DNA from: Candidatus Sumerlaeota bacterium
GTDB lineage: Bacteria > Sumerlaeota > Sumerlaeia > JAFGJS01
NCBI GenBank assembly: GCA_016928995.1
Contig: JAFGJS010000086.1
Location: 1-64,000 of the forward strand
Reading direction: 5' to 3'
DNA: 64,000 nt
The position numbers were made by a program, and so were the translations under genes. Shown in pieces: positions 35,321 through 46,280 of the stretch (position 1 is its first letter; every line of letters begins with the position of its first letter). The notes under the pieces are model-generated. The model saw only the letters and a list, made by a program, of their open reading frames with translations, was not told where the DNA came from and made no database searches.

Positions 35321-36055
35321 TTATTGCGGTCCGAACTTGGTTTTAGGCGCGCTTTCCTCCCCGGCGTCCTTCTCCACGGTCACATCATAAGCCGAGATGT
35401 TGATCGCGTCATCGTCATCCTTGTCTTCCTCGGACGCATAGCCCGATTGGCTTAAGGAAATGTCGCCGGAGGAATCCTGCTCTTCTTTCGCTTTTTTGAC
35501 GGGCATCAGCGCGCGCGAGCCGCCTTCGTTTTCTTTGATGTATCTGAACTCTTCCACGCGCACATTGATGTTTTCCACGTTGGGGATGCCCAGTGTTTTG
35601 GTCAGCGTGCGCCGGGCCGTGTCGCGAATTTCCTTCACCAGTTCCGGCCGCGACTTGACGCCGCTCACGTTGGCCGTGATTTCCACGGTCAGCGCGCCGC
35701 CATGATGCGTGGCGATCTGGGTGTCGGTGTTGTTCACGCCGTCGATCTCGCGCAGCACGGCCCGGAGGAACTTGTTGATCGCGGTCTGCAGAACCAGCGT
35801 CGAGCCGCCTTCCTCGTTGATCAGCACCGCATCGTGGCGTCCGAGGCGGCCTGGGCTGGTGATCAGCACGAACAGAGTGACCAGCACGCCCAGCACGCAA
35901 TAAAGATGCACGACGAACGGATCATAGAAGAAGGTGAGGTGTTCCACGGCCCAGCCCTGGGTCCAACGGGCGAAATAGAGCAGCCCCAGCACGCTCAAAG
36001 CCAGGACGCAAAAAATCATTAATGAAATCGCCACCCGGTGCAGAAAACTTTTCAT
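35321..36055 (-). CDS. amaP: AmaP-like alkaline shock membrane anchor protein
   Basis: 244 aa. Two transmembrane helices (about 10-30 and 48-68) are followed by a cytoplasmic DUF322/Asp23-related domain (about 75-175, including HGGALTVEITANVSGVKSRPELVKEIR). An acidic low-complexity tail ends the protein. In Gram-positive bacteria AmaP anchors Asp23 to the membrane. Here it lies just downstream of an Asp23-like gene in the accB-accC operon. The two proteins probably form a membrane complex linked to envelope lipid supply. Confidence 0.8.
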   Translation of the reverse strand: MKSFLHRVAISLMIFCVLALSVLGLLYFARWTQGWAVEHLTFFYDPFVVHLYCVLGVLVTLFVLITSPGRLGRHDAVLINEEGGSTLVLQTAINKFLRAVLREIDGVNNTDTQIATHHGGALTVEITANVSGVKSRPELVKEIRDTARRTLTKTLGIPNVENINVRVEEFRYIKENEGGSRALMPVKKAKEEQDSSGDISLSQSGYASEEDKDDDDAINISAYDVTVEKDAGEESAPKTKFGPQ

Positions 36056-36126
36056 GGTTCGATCCTTTCGCGATTCAAGGTCAACGGCGCACGGTATGGC
36101 CGGGTATTGAAAGCTGAGCGGTATCG

Positions 36127-36609
36127 CTATTTCTGCTCAGCTTTGGGGGCTTCTTCTTTTTTTTCGTCGCTGGTTTTTTCCGGCAAAGCCTTGGGCGTCT
36201 CTTCGACTTCCGGCTCTTTCGGCTCGGGCATTTTGAGCCCGCGCACTGTGATGTTCACGCTTTCCACCACGTTGCCCGTGATGCTTTCCACGGCGTTTTT
36301 GATTCGGCGCTGGAGAGTCCGGCTGCACTCATACACGTTGTAGCCGTACTCCACCACGATGTTGATGTTGATCGACTTCACCACGTTTTCCACCACTTCG
36401 ATCTGCACGGTTTTCAGCAGATCTTTCAGCTCGCCGCGCGAGTGGCCGATCCAGCTCTTTTGTTCGGGAAACTGGACGCCTTCCACCTTCTGCGTCTCCA
36501 TCGCGGTGATCGTCTGGAAGACCTCCTCATGGACGTCGATGCGCCCCGGGCCTTCCTTGAGCATTTCTTCCATCGCTTTGCTTTGCGAATCCCGATAGTC
36601 AGTTTTCAT
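36127..36609 (-). CDS. Asp23/Gls24 (YqhY-like) family protein
   Basis: 160 aa from ATG 36609. GTG at 36615 also fits, with GAGAGG 7 nt before it. The Asp23 (DUF322) core spans about 20-120: GRIDVHEEVFQTI near the start, NVVKSININIVVEYGYNV and ITGNVVESVNITVRGL near the end. A Lys/Glu/Pro-rich tail follows (PEPKEPEVEETPKAL). It starts about 20 bp after accC. In Bacillus, accB-accC-yqhY has the same order, and YqhY is linked to acetyl-CoA carboxylase activity. The same role is inferred here. Confidence 0.88.
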   Translation of the reverse strand: MKTDYRDSQSKAMEEMLKEGPGRIDVHEEVFQTITAMETQKVEGVQFPEQKSWIGHSRGELKDLLKTVQIEVVENVVKSININIVVEYGYNVYECSRTLQRRIKNAVESITGNVVESVNITVRGLKMPEPKEPEVEETPKALPEKTSDEKKEEAPKAEQK

Positions 36610-36626
36610 AATCACGGTCCAGCCTC

Positions 36627-37982
<1,356 letters not shown>

Positions 37983-38103
37983 GCTGTCACTGTTCAGGAT
38001 GTAGTAGTCAGTAATGATTGTTCATCGTTTGGTACAAAGCAATCAGCGTCCGGAGTTTCAACCTTCCGGCGTTGCGCTCCAGGCGTTGAATCCGAAGTTC
38101 CGT

Positions 38104-38595
38104 TTACGCCGGGTCGATCAAAAACAGCGGCTGACCGTATTCAATCGGCTGGCCGTTTTCCACGACGATCTTAACGATGCGTCCGTTGCATTCCGCTTTG
38201 ATTTCATTCATCAACTTCATCGCTTCGATGATGCAAAGGACCGTGTCTTTCGACACCATGTCTCCCACCTTGACGTACGGCTCGGAATCCGGAGAGGGGG
38301 CTTGATAAAACGTCCCCACCATCGGCGCCGTGATGCTCATCAGATTGGAAGCCTCATTCTGCGTTTGCTCCTCTTCGGCGGCGGGCGTCGCGGAGGCCTG
38401 AGCCGGCGCCGGAGGCTGAGCCGCAGACAAGGACGCCATGTCCAGCGCTCCGGTCATCAGCGGAGTGTATTTGACCTTGGGCGTGCGTTCTCCGCATTTC
38501 ACGCGCAGCCGCACGTCGCCCTGCTCCACTTCGAGGTCGTAGATTTGCTTTTTCGCGCAGAGCGAGATGAGTTCTTTGATTTGTTCGAAATCCAT
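38104..38595 (-). CDS. accB: Biotin carboxyl carrier protein AccB
   Basis: 163 aa. An N-terminal dimerisation helix ([21 protein letters not shown]), a Pro/Ala-rich linker (about 60-80) and the C-terminal biotinyl domain (from about 86, [18 protein letters not shown]) are present. The biotinylated Lys is in EAMKLMNEI. It is first in the leftward operon accB-accC-asp23-amaP. It carries carboxyl-biotin between AccC and the AccA/AccD transferase. Its promoter must lie in 38596-38790, but I cannot pick clear boxes. Confidence 0.97.
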   Translation of the reverse strand: MDFEQIKELISLCAKKQIYDLEVEQGDVRLRVKCGERTPKVKYTPLMTGALDMASLSAAQPPAPAQASATPAAEEEQTQNEASNLMSITAPMVGTFYQAPSPDSEPYVKVGDMVSKDTVLCIIEAMKLMNEIKAECNGRIVKIVVENGQPIEYGQPLFLIDPA

Positions 38596-38794
38596 ACGAT
38601 TTCTTTTCCAGTGGCGAAATTTTTAAACATACGACAACGGCTGGGAGCCTTGGCAAGATGATCAACTTCCCGTTTGGGCGCGCATTTTACAGACTTTCAC
38701 CCATGCCTCGCCCCTTCCCAGGCACGCATCTATGCCGTTGTTGACATGCGACATCCTGATTTATGGCTCATGACGTGTCAATACAAAACGTGCC

Positions 38795-38839
38795 GTGCGC
38801 CGGGATGCGCATCTTAACCTTGCCCGGCGCCTTTTTTTT
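38795..38839 (+). terminator. Orphan terminator-like hairpin
   Basis: GCGCCGGG (38797-38804) pairs with CCCGGCGC (38823-38830) around an 18-nt loop that contains the palindrome ATGCGCAT, followed by T8 (38832-38839). It points plus-ward in a spacer between divergent genes, so no gene precedes it. It may be a leader attenuator of crcB or part of the repeat element that follows. Confidence 0.5.
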
Positions 38840-39051
38840 CTCTTGCTCTTGCTCCTGCTCTTGCTCTTACTCATGCTCCGCTCAACCGCTACGCAGCTTG
38901 AAATTCCTTTTCAACGCAACGTCAGCCGTTTGAATCCGAATTTCGAACCCAGATGCCGGAATCCGGTTGAGAGCATGAGCAAGAGCATGAGCAAGAGTCG
39001 GAAGCGCATAAGCCGGACAAACTTGCGATCTGCCTGTGCGCCGGGATGTGC
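38795..39051. repeat. Direct-repeat-flanked hexamer hairpin element
   Basis: GTGCGCCGGGATGCGC (38795-38810) recurs as GTGCGCCGGGATGTGC (39036-39051), 15 of 16 identical, each preceded by TGCC. Between them a left arm of CTCTTG/CTCATG hexamers (38840-38878) faces a right arm of GAGCAT/GAGCAA hexamers (38970-38997) across ~90 bp. The arms are complementary. The layout is like a small non-autonomous element with a target duplication, though this is only inference. It fills the accB-crcB spacer. I see no fluoride riboswitch before crcB. Confidence 0.6.
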
Positions 39052-39129
39052 GGATTAGGGGCTTGCATCCGGCAAGATTCAGGGGTAGATTCCTTTTTAC
39101 TTCAGTTGATCCGTTGAAAGGACGCATCT

Positions 39130-39540
39130 GTGTTTCCAAAGATAATCTGGATCGCCGCCGCTGGCGGGCTGGGAGCGCTGTCGCGCTACGGCATCATGAT
39201 TTTCATGCAAAAGCAACTTCCCGAAAGCGACTGGCCGGTGGGGACGATGACGGCGAATCTGTTGGGATGCTTTTTATTCGGCCTGATCTGGTCGCTGGCG
39301 GACCATGAGGGCTGGGGGGACAGCGGGATACGCATTATTCTGCTGACCGGTTTCATAGGCGCCTTCACGACCTTTTCGACCTATATTTACGAAACCGCGC
39401 ATTACATGCAACGCGCGGAGTACGGTCTGGCGCTGGGCAATTTTGTCTTGCAAAACGCCGCAGGTTTGCTGACATTAGCGCTGGGGATGTCTCTGGGGAG
39501 CAAGGCGTTGCCGCCATTGTTGCATCATCTGGGGAGATAA
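39130..39540 (+). CDS. crcB: Fluoride exporter CrcB/Fluc
   Basis: 136 aa from GTG 39130, behind AAGGA. The Fluc family forms dual-topology dimeric F- channels in the cytoplasmic membrane. Four membrane segments are visible. Signature segments are AAGGLGALSRYG (about 10-21), NLLGCFLFGL (about 41-50) and TGFIGAFTTFSTY (about 75-87, with the Phe and Ser/Thr of the fluoride pore). The stop codon TAA is immediately followed by the ATG of the CDF transporter, so the two are translationally coupled. Confidence 0.93.
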   Translation: MFPKIIWIAAAGGLGALSRYGIMIFMQKQLPESDWPVGTMTANLLGCFLFGLIWSLADHEGWGDSGIRIILLTGFIGAFTTFSTYIYETAHYMQRAEYGLALGNFVLQNAAGLLTLALGMSLGSKALPPLLHHLGR

Positions 39541-40470
39541 ATGCGCGAAAAAAATGATCAACGAAAAAAGCGCGACAGCGCCGTGACCGCGACCCTGCTG
39601 GGGATCTTCGTGATCAATGTAGTCGTGACGGCCTTCAAACTGGTCGCGGGATACCTCTCGGGCAGTCTGGCTCTGATCGGCGACGGCTTCCATTCCATCG
39701 GCGACGCCGGCGCCAACATCGTCGGTCTGATCGGCCTGAAGATCTCCATGCTGCCCGCCGACGACTCGCATCCCTACGGCCACCGCAAGTTCGAAAGCGC
39801 GGCGTCGCTCGCCATCGCCGTGATGCTGATCATCAGCGCATGGGAGATCATGCAGAGCATTATCCGCCGCTTCGTGGACGAATCCGCCGATCACATCCAT
39901 GCGGATCCCTGGGTTTTCGGAGTTGTGCTCGGCACGATCGTCATCAACATCGGCATCACTGTTTACGAGCGCCGCCAGGGCAAGCTGCACAACAGTCCAA
40001 TCCTGATCGCCGACTCCTATCATACGCTTACCGACGTCTTTAATTCGTTTCTGGCGCTCGCGGCCATCGCCGCGTCGCTCTACGGCATTTTATGGCTTGA
40101 CCTTGTCGCGGCGGTGATCATCGTCATGCTCGTGCTGCGTGCGGCATGGGACATTCTGCGCAAGGAGTCCGTCACGCTGCTCGATGGCGCGCGGCTGGAA
40201 GCGGATGATATTCGCGGCCTGGTGATGGCCGTGCCGAACGTCTCCGATTGCCATGACATCCGCTCGCGCGGAACGGAAAACGAAATCTGGGTGGATCTGC
40301 ACATCGTGGTTCCGCCCGACATCAGCGCCCAGGAGACCTATGACGTCGAGAAACAGGTGCGCGACCGGCTCAAGGCGGTCTTTCCGCAAATCGAAACGGT
40401 GTATATCCATCACCAAACGCATGAAGCCGGAGCCGGGTCTGATAGTCATAGCGTTCCTGCTCATCGCTGA
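39541..40470 (+). CDS. Cation diffusion facilitator transporter
   Basis: 309 aa. Six membrane helices (about 17-215) and a cytoplasmic C-terminal domain (about 215-295) are typical CDF/FieF-type. Metal-site motifs are HxxxD in helix 2 (GDGFHSIGD) and HxxxD in helix 5 (ADSYHTLTD), the Zn2+-type pattern rather than the DxxxD of FieF. A His/Asp-rich C-terminal end (YIHHQTHEAG) may bind metal too. It likely exports Zn2+ (or related ions) by proton antiport. It starts directly after the crcB stop codon. Confidence 0.92.
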   Translation: MREKNDQRKKRDSAVTATLLGIFVINVVVTAFKLVAGYLSGSLALIGDGFHSIGDAGANIVGLIGLKISMLPADDSHPYGHRKFESAASLAIAVMLIISAWEIMQSIIRRFVDESADHIHADPWVFGVVLGTIVINIGITVYERRQGKLHNSPILIADSYHTLTDVFNSFLALAAIAASLYGILWLDLVAAVIIVMLVLRAAWDILRKESVTLLDGARLEADDIRGLVMAVPNVSDCHDIRSRGTENEIWVDLHIVVPPDISAQETYDVEKQVRDRLKAVFPQIETVYIHHQTHEAGAGSDSHSVPAHR

Positions 40471-40601
40471 TGGACGGTTTAATGGGGCATCGAACAAGGT
40501 TGAATTGTATCGGTGGATGATGCTGACGACGTGCATCTGTAGTGGCGGCATGGATGGGCCTTGCGCCCGTTGTGGGATTCCAGTTCGGAGACGCAAATCC
40601 A

Positions 40602-41636
40602 ATGAAACGCTTCCTGGCAATTCTGACGATTATCGGCATCGCGGCGGCGGCATACTATTGGCACGAGAGATACACTGGCGGAAATAGCGATGCATCCGCC
40701 TCTCTTGGTCCGGTTTCCCCGGACCTGTGCAAGGTCAACGAGTTCTGGCCGGGATTCTTTGGCGGCTTCGCTCCTGTAAAGATGAACGGCAAATGGGGCT
40801 ATATCAATATGAACGGCAGGATCGCCGTGATGCCGCGCTACTCCAGCGCGATGAATTTCGGCGAGAAAATGGCGCCTATTCGCCAGGGGAACAAGTTCGG
40901 TTACATATATTACGATGGAATGGATTTAATCAACAAAGACTACCAGCTGGCCACGCCTTTCCATGAAGACGCCGCCGTAGTGAGCAAGGACGGCAAGCGT
41001 ATGTTCATCAACCGGCAGAACGAGCCGCTTTTCGAGCAGACCTTCGAAGGCGCTGGCCGGTTTTCCGAAGGTCTCGCGCCCGTGCGCGTGGATGGAAAGT
41101 GGGGGTATATCGACAAACAGGGCGCGCTTGTGATCAAGCCCCAATTTGAATGGGCTCAGACCTTCACCGAAGGGCTGGGTTGCGTGCGCATCAGCCGCGC
41201 CGATAACCGCTGGGGCTATGTGGATCATTCCGGCGAGATCGTGACGCAGCTCCGCTGTAAACGCGCCATGCCGTTCATCAACGGTCTGGCCCCGATGCTC
41301 TCGCTGGACGATAAGTACGGCTTCATCAACACGAATGGCGGGTACATGGTGAATCCGGATTATGACGGCGCCTGGTGGTTCAATGACGGCCTTGCGCCGG
41401 TGAAAGTCGGCGAGCGATGGGGCTACATCAACGCGCAGGGCAGGATGCTGATCAAACCCCAATTCGACCGGGCGTACCCCTTCTCCGAGGCCAAGGCGTA
41501 TGTCGAAATATCCAAACGTTCAGGCGGCAAGGAGCAGCTGATCACAGGCTACATCAAGCACGACGGCAGTTTCTTCTGGAAATTCACTGGCCAGCCGACG
41601 GAAGAGGAAGTCACGGATTCCGGATCCGACTCCTGA
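40602..41636 (+). CDS. WG-repeat protein with N-terminal membrane anchor
   Basis: 344 aa. The ATG at 40602 begins a signal anchor (MKRFLAILTIIGIAAAAYYWHERYTGG). At least six WG repeats follow, each ~45 residues, built around GKWGYIN, NKFGYIYY, GKWGYIDKQG, NRWGYVDHSG, DKYGFINTNG and ERWGYINAQG. The preceding GFAPVK/EGLAPVR/NGLAPM phrases repeat too. WG repeats form beta-rich binding surfaces; function is not known. It should face the periplasm or outside. An upstream frame from 40542 is unlikely. Confidence 0.85.
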   Translation: MKRFLAILTIIGIAAAAYYWHERYTGGNSDASASLGPVSPDLCKVNEFWPGFFGGFAPVKMNGKWGYINMNGRIAVMPRYSSAMNFGEKMAPIRQGNKFGYIYYDGMDLINKDYQLATPFHEDAAVVSKDGKRMFINRQNEPLFEQTFEGAGRFSEGLAPVRVDGKWGYIDKQGALVIKPQFEWAQTFTEGLGCVRISRADNRWGYVDHSGEIVTQLRCKRAMPFINGLAPMLSLDDKYGFINTNGGYMVNPDYDGAWWFNDGLAPVKVGERWGYINAQGRMLIKPQFDRAYPFSEAKAYVEISKRSGGKEQLITGYIKHDGSFFWKFTGQPTEEEVTDSGSDS

Positions 41637-41732
41637 TGTGCTGTATTCCTTCGTTGTATAACGCCCCTGAATTCAATGCATGAGCGCAATCAATGATGGC
41701 GCCGGTACTATTTCGGTGTTTTTTCTTGTATC

Positions 41733-41759
41733 ATCCGGTTCATCCGGACGATCCTGTCT
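41733..41759. repeat. 9-bp-periodic ATCCGG array (copy 4)
   Basis: ATCCGGTTC, ATCCGGACG, ATCCTGTCT are three direct 9-bp units in the spacer after the WG gene. They belong with the arrays at 5569, 8453 and 15923. The neighbouring 41760-41835 is A/T-rich with no site recognised. Confidence 0.5.
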
Positions 41760-41896
41760 TGGATAACAAATCGAAAAAAACGAAATTTTTTTTCATGATT
41801 TTCCGCCGCAGACGCTCCTTATATAATAGGAGGCTTATTCGGTCTTTTCACCAGGGTGGATAAGATTGTAATTGTATCGTGGTTGAGACTGAATAT

Positions 41897-41975
41897 TCTT
41901 GCTCGTGCTCTTGCTCTTGCTCTCGCTTAAAAACAATGTGTGGTTGGGCATGAAGAGCAAGAGCAAGAGCAAGTG
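41897..41975. repeat. Paired inverted hexamer array (GAGCAA)
   Basis: A left arm of TTGCTC/CTTGCT units (41899-41925) faces a right arm GAGCAAGAGCAAGAGCAAG (41955-41973), with ~26 bp between. About 20 bp of perfect or near-perfect stem can form. It is the same design as 27126 and 38840, and the hexamer is the same as at 38970-38997. No T-run, and no gene transcribed directly into it except perhaps the WG gene. Confidence 0.7.
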
Positions 41976-42083
41976 TAACGATTTCTCACCGCCAAAACGT
42001 GCTAGGTAGTGAGAAATGTGGACAAATAAAGCGGCTGACGTGGTATGTTTGTCATGGATTTTCATCATGAGGAGAATGGAAAT

Positions 42084-43376
42084 ATGGACGCGAGCATGAA
42101 GCGAAATGCAAGAGCATGGGTTTTCATCGCTTGGGCGGCGCTGATCCTGCTGCTGGCGAACTTCGCAAACGCCGGGCAGGAGGTGGAGTTCACCTATAAC
42201 GGTCGCGTGAAGCACAATGGCGATCCGTTCGACGGCGCAGGCTACTTCAAATTCGCACTGGTCGATCAGGCCGGCCAAACCACATACTGGTCGAACGACA
42301 GCACGAGCGCGGAGGGCGGCGAGCCGACGGGCTATGTCACATCGCAGGTGATCGACGGCTTTTTCAATGTGGCGATCGGCGACACCCTGGCCGGGATGGA
42401 TCCGTTGATTCCCACGGTCTTCAATGAGGATGAGCGGATTTATCTGCGCGTCTGGTTTTCTCACGACCTTGGCTCGCCATTCCAGTGTCTCGCTCCCGAC
42501 CGCCGCGTCGTGAATCCCGCGCTGCTCGGTCAGCAATCCTTCGACGAGGGCATCACGCTCTATGTGGACGCCGAAAACGGCGACGATTCCAATAACGGCC
42601 TGACCACGGACACCGCCAAGCAAAGCATCCAGGCGGCTTGGAATACGATTCCAGGTGTCGTCAAGCATGCGACGACGATTCAAATCGCGGACGGCGTCTA
42701 TCGCGAAGCGCTCGAGCTGGACTCCAAAACAGTCGTTGGGGGGACGACGATTTCTTTTGTCGGCAATGTCGCCCAACCGGAGCTCGTGCGCATCACTGGC
42801 GCTGAGGCCGACGCAGAAACTACGCCGGTTCTTGAGTGTGGATTGCGGCTCATTGACCAGGATGGGATTCAGATTTCTGGGGTGTTGATTGATTATTTTC
42901 AAAACAGCGGGATTAGCACATCCTATTCGTCGGTGATTGTGCAGAACTGTAAAATCATGCATGTATCCAAGGGTATTTTCGCCTATAATAAATCAACGAT
43001 CCAAATGTCAAATGTCGAGATCAGTGCTCCGTTATCTGGATATGAGACGCTGATCTGGGGAGTGACTGGACGGAATTTTTGTTACTTCACCCTGGATAGC
43101 TGTTCAATTTCAGATTTCACTCATGGAATCGATGTTGGAAATTGCTGCGTGATCGATAAACTCTATGGCTGCACAATCAATAATTGCGCGATGGCTATTT
43201 TTACACAGGCGAATAGCATCTGTAGCTTTGGCGCGCCGAGCACCACAATCAGCAATTATACCTGCGGCATTCGCGGAACGACGAATTCATCCTATACGCA
43301 GTGCGACGAAGTGACATTTGATGGAAGCGGAACGGATTATATTGTGGATTCCGGCGGAGTCGTGACGGGGTTCTGA
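42084..43376 (+). CDS. Secreted right-handed beta-helix protein
   Basis: 430 aa. The ATG at 42084 follows GGAGA; the N-terminus (WVFIAWAALILLLANFANAG) is a signal peptide ending near Ala-Gly. Residues ~35-160 form a beta-rich domain often placed before parallel beta-helices in surface proteins. The phrase LYVDAENGDDSNNG (about 168-181) and the repeated short strands after it (DGIQISGVLIDYF, SVIVQNCKIMHVSKG) fit a right-handed parallel beta-helix such as pectate-lyase-like folds. No catalytic Arg/Asp set is clear. It is probably an extracellular carbohydrate-binding or structural protein. Confidence 0.8.
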   Translation: MDASMKRNARAWVFIAWAALILLLANFANAGQEVEFTYNGRVKHNGDPFDGAGYFKFALVDQAGQTTYWSNDSTSAEGGEPTGYVTSQVIDGFFNVAIGDTLAGMDPLIPTVFNEDERIYLRVWFSHDLGSPFQCLAPDRRVVNPALLGQQSFDEGITLYVDAENGDDSNNGLTTDTAKQSIQAAWNTIPGVVKHATTIQIADGVYREALELDSKTVVGGTTISFVGNVAQPELVRITGAEADAETTPVLECGLRLIDQDGIQISGVLIDYFQNSGISTSYSSVIVQNCKIMHVSKGIFAYNKSTIQMSNVEISAPLSGYETLIWGVTGRNFCYFTLDSCSISDFTHGIDVGNCCVIDKLYGCTINNCAMAIFTQANSICSFGAPSTTISNYTCGIRGTTNSSYTQCDEVTFDGSGTDYIVDSGGVVTGF

Positions 43377-43417
43377 TTCTCTTCACCGGATTAGCGACAA
43401 AAAATGGATCAATCCAA

Positions 43418-43470
43418 GGGGCGCGAAGTTTTCCTGAGCATCGATTGAAAACTTCGCGCCCTTGTGTTTT
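43418..43470. terminator. Bidirectional terminator between beta-helix gene and gyrA
   Basis: GGGCGCGAAGTTTTC (43419-43433) and GAAAACTTCGCGCCC (43447-43461) form a perfect 15-bp stem, followed by TTGTGTTTT on the plus strand. It sits between convergent genes. Confidence 0.85.
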
Positions 43471-45972
43471 TTATTCTTCCTCGTCCGTGCCGTCTTCGGA
43501 GTCGTCCGCATCGTCTGCATCCTGCAGCGCGGGATTGATCTTCTCGTCGGCCTTTTCACCGAGGCGGGCGACGCCGGTGATGGCGTCTCCTTCCTGCAGC
43601 GTGATCAGGCGCACGCCGGCCGTGCTGCGTCCGATGACGCGGAAGTTACTCACCGGGCAGCGGATGCTTACGCCTTTCTGCGTGATCATGATCAGTTCTT
43701 CGTCCTCAAGCACTTCGATCACAGCGATCACGTCGCCGTTGCGTTCGATGTTCTTGATGTTGATCACGCCCTTGCCGCCGCGCCGGATCAGGCGGTAGTC
43801 CTCGATCTTGGTGCGTTTGCCGAAGCCCTTCTCGCACACGGTGAGCAGCGTGGCGTTCGGGCGGCAGACCTCCATGCCGACCACCTCGTCGTCGTCGGCG
43901 AGATTGACGCCGATCACGCCCTGCACGTGCCGTCCCATCGGCCGCATGTCGGTCTCATGGAAGCGGATCGCCATGCCCTTGCGCGTGCCAAGGATGATCT
44001 CCTGATCGCCGCGCGTCTGTTTGACGTGGATCAGCTCGTCGCCTTCCTGGATTTTAATCGCATTGATGCCGGTCTTGCGCGGGTTGCTGTACAGGCTGAG
44101 CGAGTTGCGCACGATCATGCCCTTGCGCGTGGCCATCACGAGGTAGTTGTCCTCCGTGAAGTTGCGCACGGGGACCATGGCCTGGATTTGCTCGCCCTTT
44201 TCGATCTCCAGCATGTTGACAATCGGCCGGCCTTTCGTGGCGCGGCCGCCTTGCGGGAGTTCATAGACCTTGAGCCAGTAAGCGCGACCGCGGTCGGTGA
44301 AGAACATCATGTAGTCGTGCGTCGTTCCGACGAAGAGATATTCCACCCAATCCTCGTCCTTGGTGTCCATGCCGGCGATGCCCTTGCCGCCGCGCCGCTG
44401 CTTGCGATATTGGCTGGTCGGGGTGCGCTTGATGTACCCCGCATGGCTGACCGTGATGATCATGTTTTCCTCAGCGATCAGATCCTCGATGGAGACCTCG
44501 CTTTCGGATTCGACGATTTCCGTGCGGCGGCTGTCTTTCATTTTTCCGCGGATTTCGGTCAGTTCATCATGGATGATCTGATCCACTTTATCCCGGCTGG
44601 CCAGGATGCCGCGCAGTTCCTTGATCAACTTCTGTAGATCTTTATATTCCTGCTCAAGTTTGTCGATTTCCAGTCCGGTGAGGCGTCCGAGGCGCATATC
44701 GAGGATCGCCTGCGCCTGGATTTTGGTGAGTTCGAATTCCTCCATCAGCCGCTCGCGGGCTTCATCGGAGTCCTTGGAGTTGCGGATGATGTCCACGACG
44801 TCGTCGATGTTGCGCACGGCGATGAGCAGACCTTCGACGATGTGCGCCCGGGCTTCGGCCTTGTCCAGATCGAAGCGCGTGCGCCGCACAATCACGTCGC
44901 GGCGGTGCTGGATGAAGAACTCCAGCATTTTGTGCAGCGAGAGGTAGCGCGGGCGGTTGTCCACCAGGGCGAGCATGATGATGCCGAAGGTGGTTTGCAG
45001 CTGGCTGTGCTTGTAGAGCTGGTTGATCACGACCTGCGGAACCTCGCCGCGTTTGAGTTCGAGCATGATGCGCATGCCGTCGCGGTCAGATTCGTCGCGC
45101 ACTTCGCTGATGCCCTGGATTTTCTTGTCGCGCACGGCGTTGGCGATGTCCTCGATCAATTTGGATTTATTGACCATGTAGGGGATTTCAGTGACGATCA
45201 GGGCCTCGCGTCCGCCTTTGAGTTGCTCCGTGGCGATGCGCGCCCGGCAGGTCAGCTTGCCGCGTCCGGTCTTGTATGCGTCACGGATGCCTCTGCGGCC
45301 GCAGATGAAGCCGCCCGTGGGGAAGTCCGGCCCAGGCATTTTCGCCAGGATCTCTTTCAGCGTGGCTTCCGGCTTTTTCAGCAGCAACAGAACGGCGTCG
45401 ATCACCTCGCCCGGATTGTGGGGCGGAATGTTCGTCGCCATGCCGACCGCGATGCCCGTTGAGCCGTTGACCAGCAGGTTGGGGAAGGACGAGGGGAGCA
45501 CCGTGGGCTCTTTTTCCTGCCCATCGAAGTTGGGCATGAAGTCCACGGTTTCCTTCTCGATGTCCTCGAGCATGAATTCCGCGAACTGCGTCATGCGCGC
45601 CTCGGTATAACGATAGGCCGCGGGCCGGTCGCCGTCGATGGAGCCGAAATTGCCCTGACCATCGACCAGCATGCAGCGCAGCGACCAATGCTGCCCCATG
45701 CGCACGAGCGAGTCGTAAACGGCCATATCGCCATGCGGATGGTACTTTCCGAGCACCTCGCCGACGATCTTCGCGCATTTCGTGTAGGGCCGGTTGTGGA
45801 CCAGGTTCAATCCCTTCATGCCGTAAATGATGCGGCGATGGACCGGTTTGAGTCCATCGCGCACATCGGGCAGGGCGCGCTGCACGATGACGCTCATGGC
45901 GTAATCGATAAACGAGTTTTTCATCTCGTCTTCGATGTTCGTTTCGAGAATCTGTTGCCGTTGATCCTGCAT
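43471..45972 (-). CDS. gyrA: DNA gyrase subunit A
   Basis: 833 aa. GyrA breaks and rejoins DNA to introduce negative supercoils with GyrB. The catalytic Tyr122 is in YRYTEARM and the GyrA box QRRGGKG is in the C-terminal domain, so it is gyrase rather than topoisomerase IV ParC. The six-bladed C-terminal pinwheel (about 500-805) ends in an acidic tail ([16 protein letters not shown]). Odd point: residue 83 (E. coli numbering, [10 protein letters not shown]) is Met, where Ser or Thr is usual in quinolone-sensitive enzymes; Asp87 is kept. The ATG follows GAGGAG by 8 nt. gyrB is not in the window. Confidence 0.98.
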   Translation of the reverse strand: MQDQRQQILETNIEDEMKNSFIDYAMSVIVQRALPDVRDGLKPVHRRIIYGMKGLNLVHNRPYTKCAKIVGEVLGKYHPHGDMAVYDSLVRMGQHWSLRCMLVDGQGNFGSIDGDRPAAYRYTEARMTQFAEFMLEDIEKETVDFMPNFDGQEKEPTVLPSSFPNLLVNGSTGIAVGMATNIPPHNPGEVIDAVLLLLKKPEATLKEILAKMPGPDFPTGGFICGRRGIRDAYKTGRGKLTCRARIATEQLKGGREALIVTEIPYMVNKSKLIEDIANAVRDKKIQGISEVRDESDRDGMRIMLELKRGEVPQVVINQLYKHSQLQTTFGIIMLALVDNRPRYLSLHKMLEFFIQHRRDVIVRRTRFDLDKAEARAHIVEGLLIAVRNIDDVVDIIRNSKDSDEARERLMEEFELTKIQAQAILDMRLGRLTGLEIDKLEQEYKDLQKLIKELRGILASRDKVDQIIHDELTEIRGKMKDSRRTEIVESESEVSIEDLIAEENMIITVSHAGYIKRTPTSQYRKQRRGGKGIAGMDTKDEDWVEYLFVGTTHDYMMFFTDRGRAYWLKVYELPQGGRATKGRPIVNMLEIEKGEQIQAMVPVRNFTEDNYLVMATRKGMIVRNSLSLYSNPRKTGINAIKIQEGDELIHVKQTRGDQEIILGTRKGMAIRFHETDMRPMGRHVQGVIGVNLADDDEVVGMEVCRPNATLLTVCEKGFGKRTKIEDYRLIRRGGKGVINIKNIERNGDVIAVIEVLEDEELIMITQKGVSIRCPVSNFRVIGRSTAGVRLITLQEGDAITGVARLGEKADEKINPALQDADDADDSEDGTDEEE

Positions 45973-46219
45973 GGGAAGAACTCCTCAATGAAACATTCAG
46001 GCGATTGCGTCACGGTCCATCGCGAGACGCTCTAAGTAAAAGAAATACAATGCAATAAATGGGCTATTCTGGTGTAAATCCTGCCGATTTTGCGATTGAA
46101 TATGCGGATGGATCGTATCTCTCGCAGAAGCGATGTGCAAGTGGCGATTGTGTGTTTTTTGTAAAAAAATAGCTGATTGAAGGAATATTCAGCTGAAAAT
46201 CGAAAGGCGTGTTATATGC

Positions 46220-46250
46220 AAAAAAGCGCCGTTTTCGAACGGCGCTTTTT
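46220..46250 (-). terminator. Terminator of rplS
   Basis: AAAAAGCGCCGTT (46221-46233) and AACGGCGCTTTTT (46238-46250) pair perfectly around TTCG. The A-run on the left is a T-run on the minus strand. It lies ~30 bp after the rplS stop. The region 45973-46219 between gyrA and this stem holds no recognised gene. Confidence 0.88.
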
Positions 46251-46280
46251 GGGGAGATCGTTTGATTGGCGCTGACGAGC

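Noticed and set aside
39000-39129. Fluoride riboswitch before crcB
   Set aside because: The conserved GGNGATGG and GGCTGATG segments of the crcB motif are absent.
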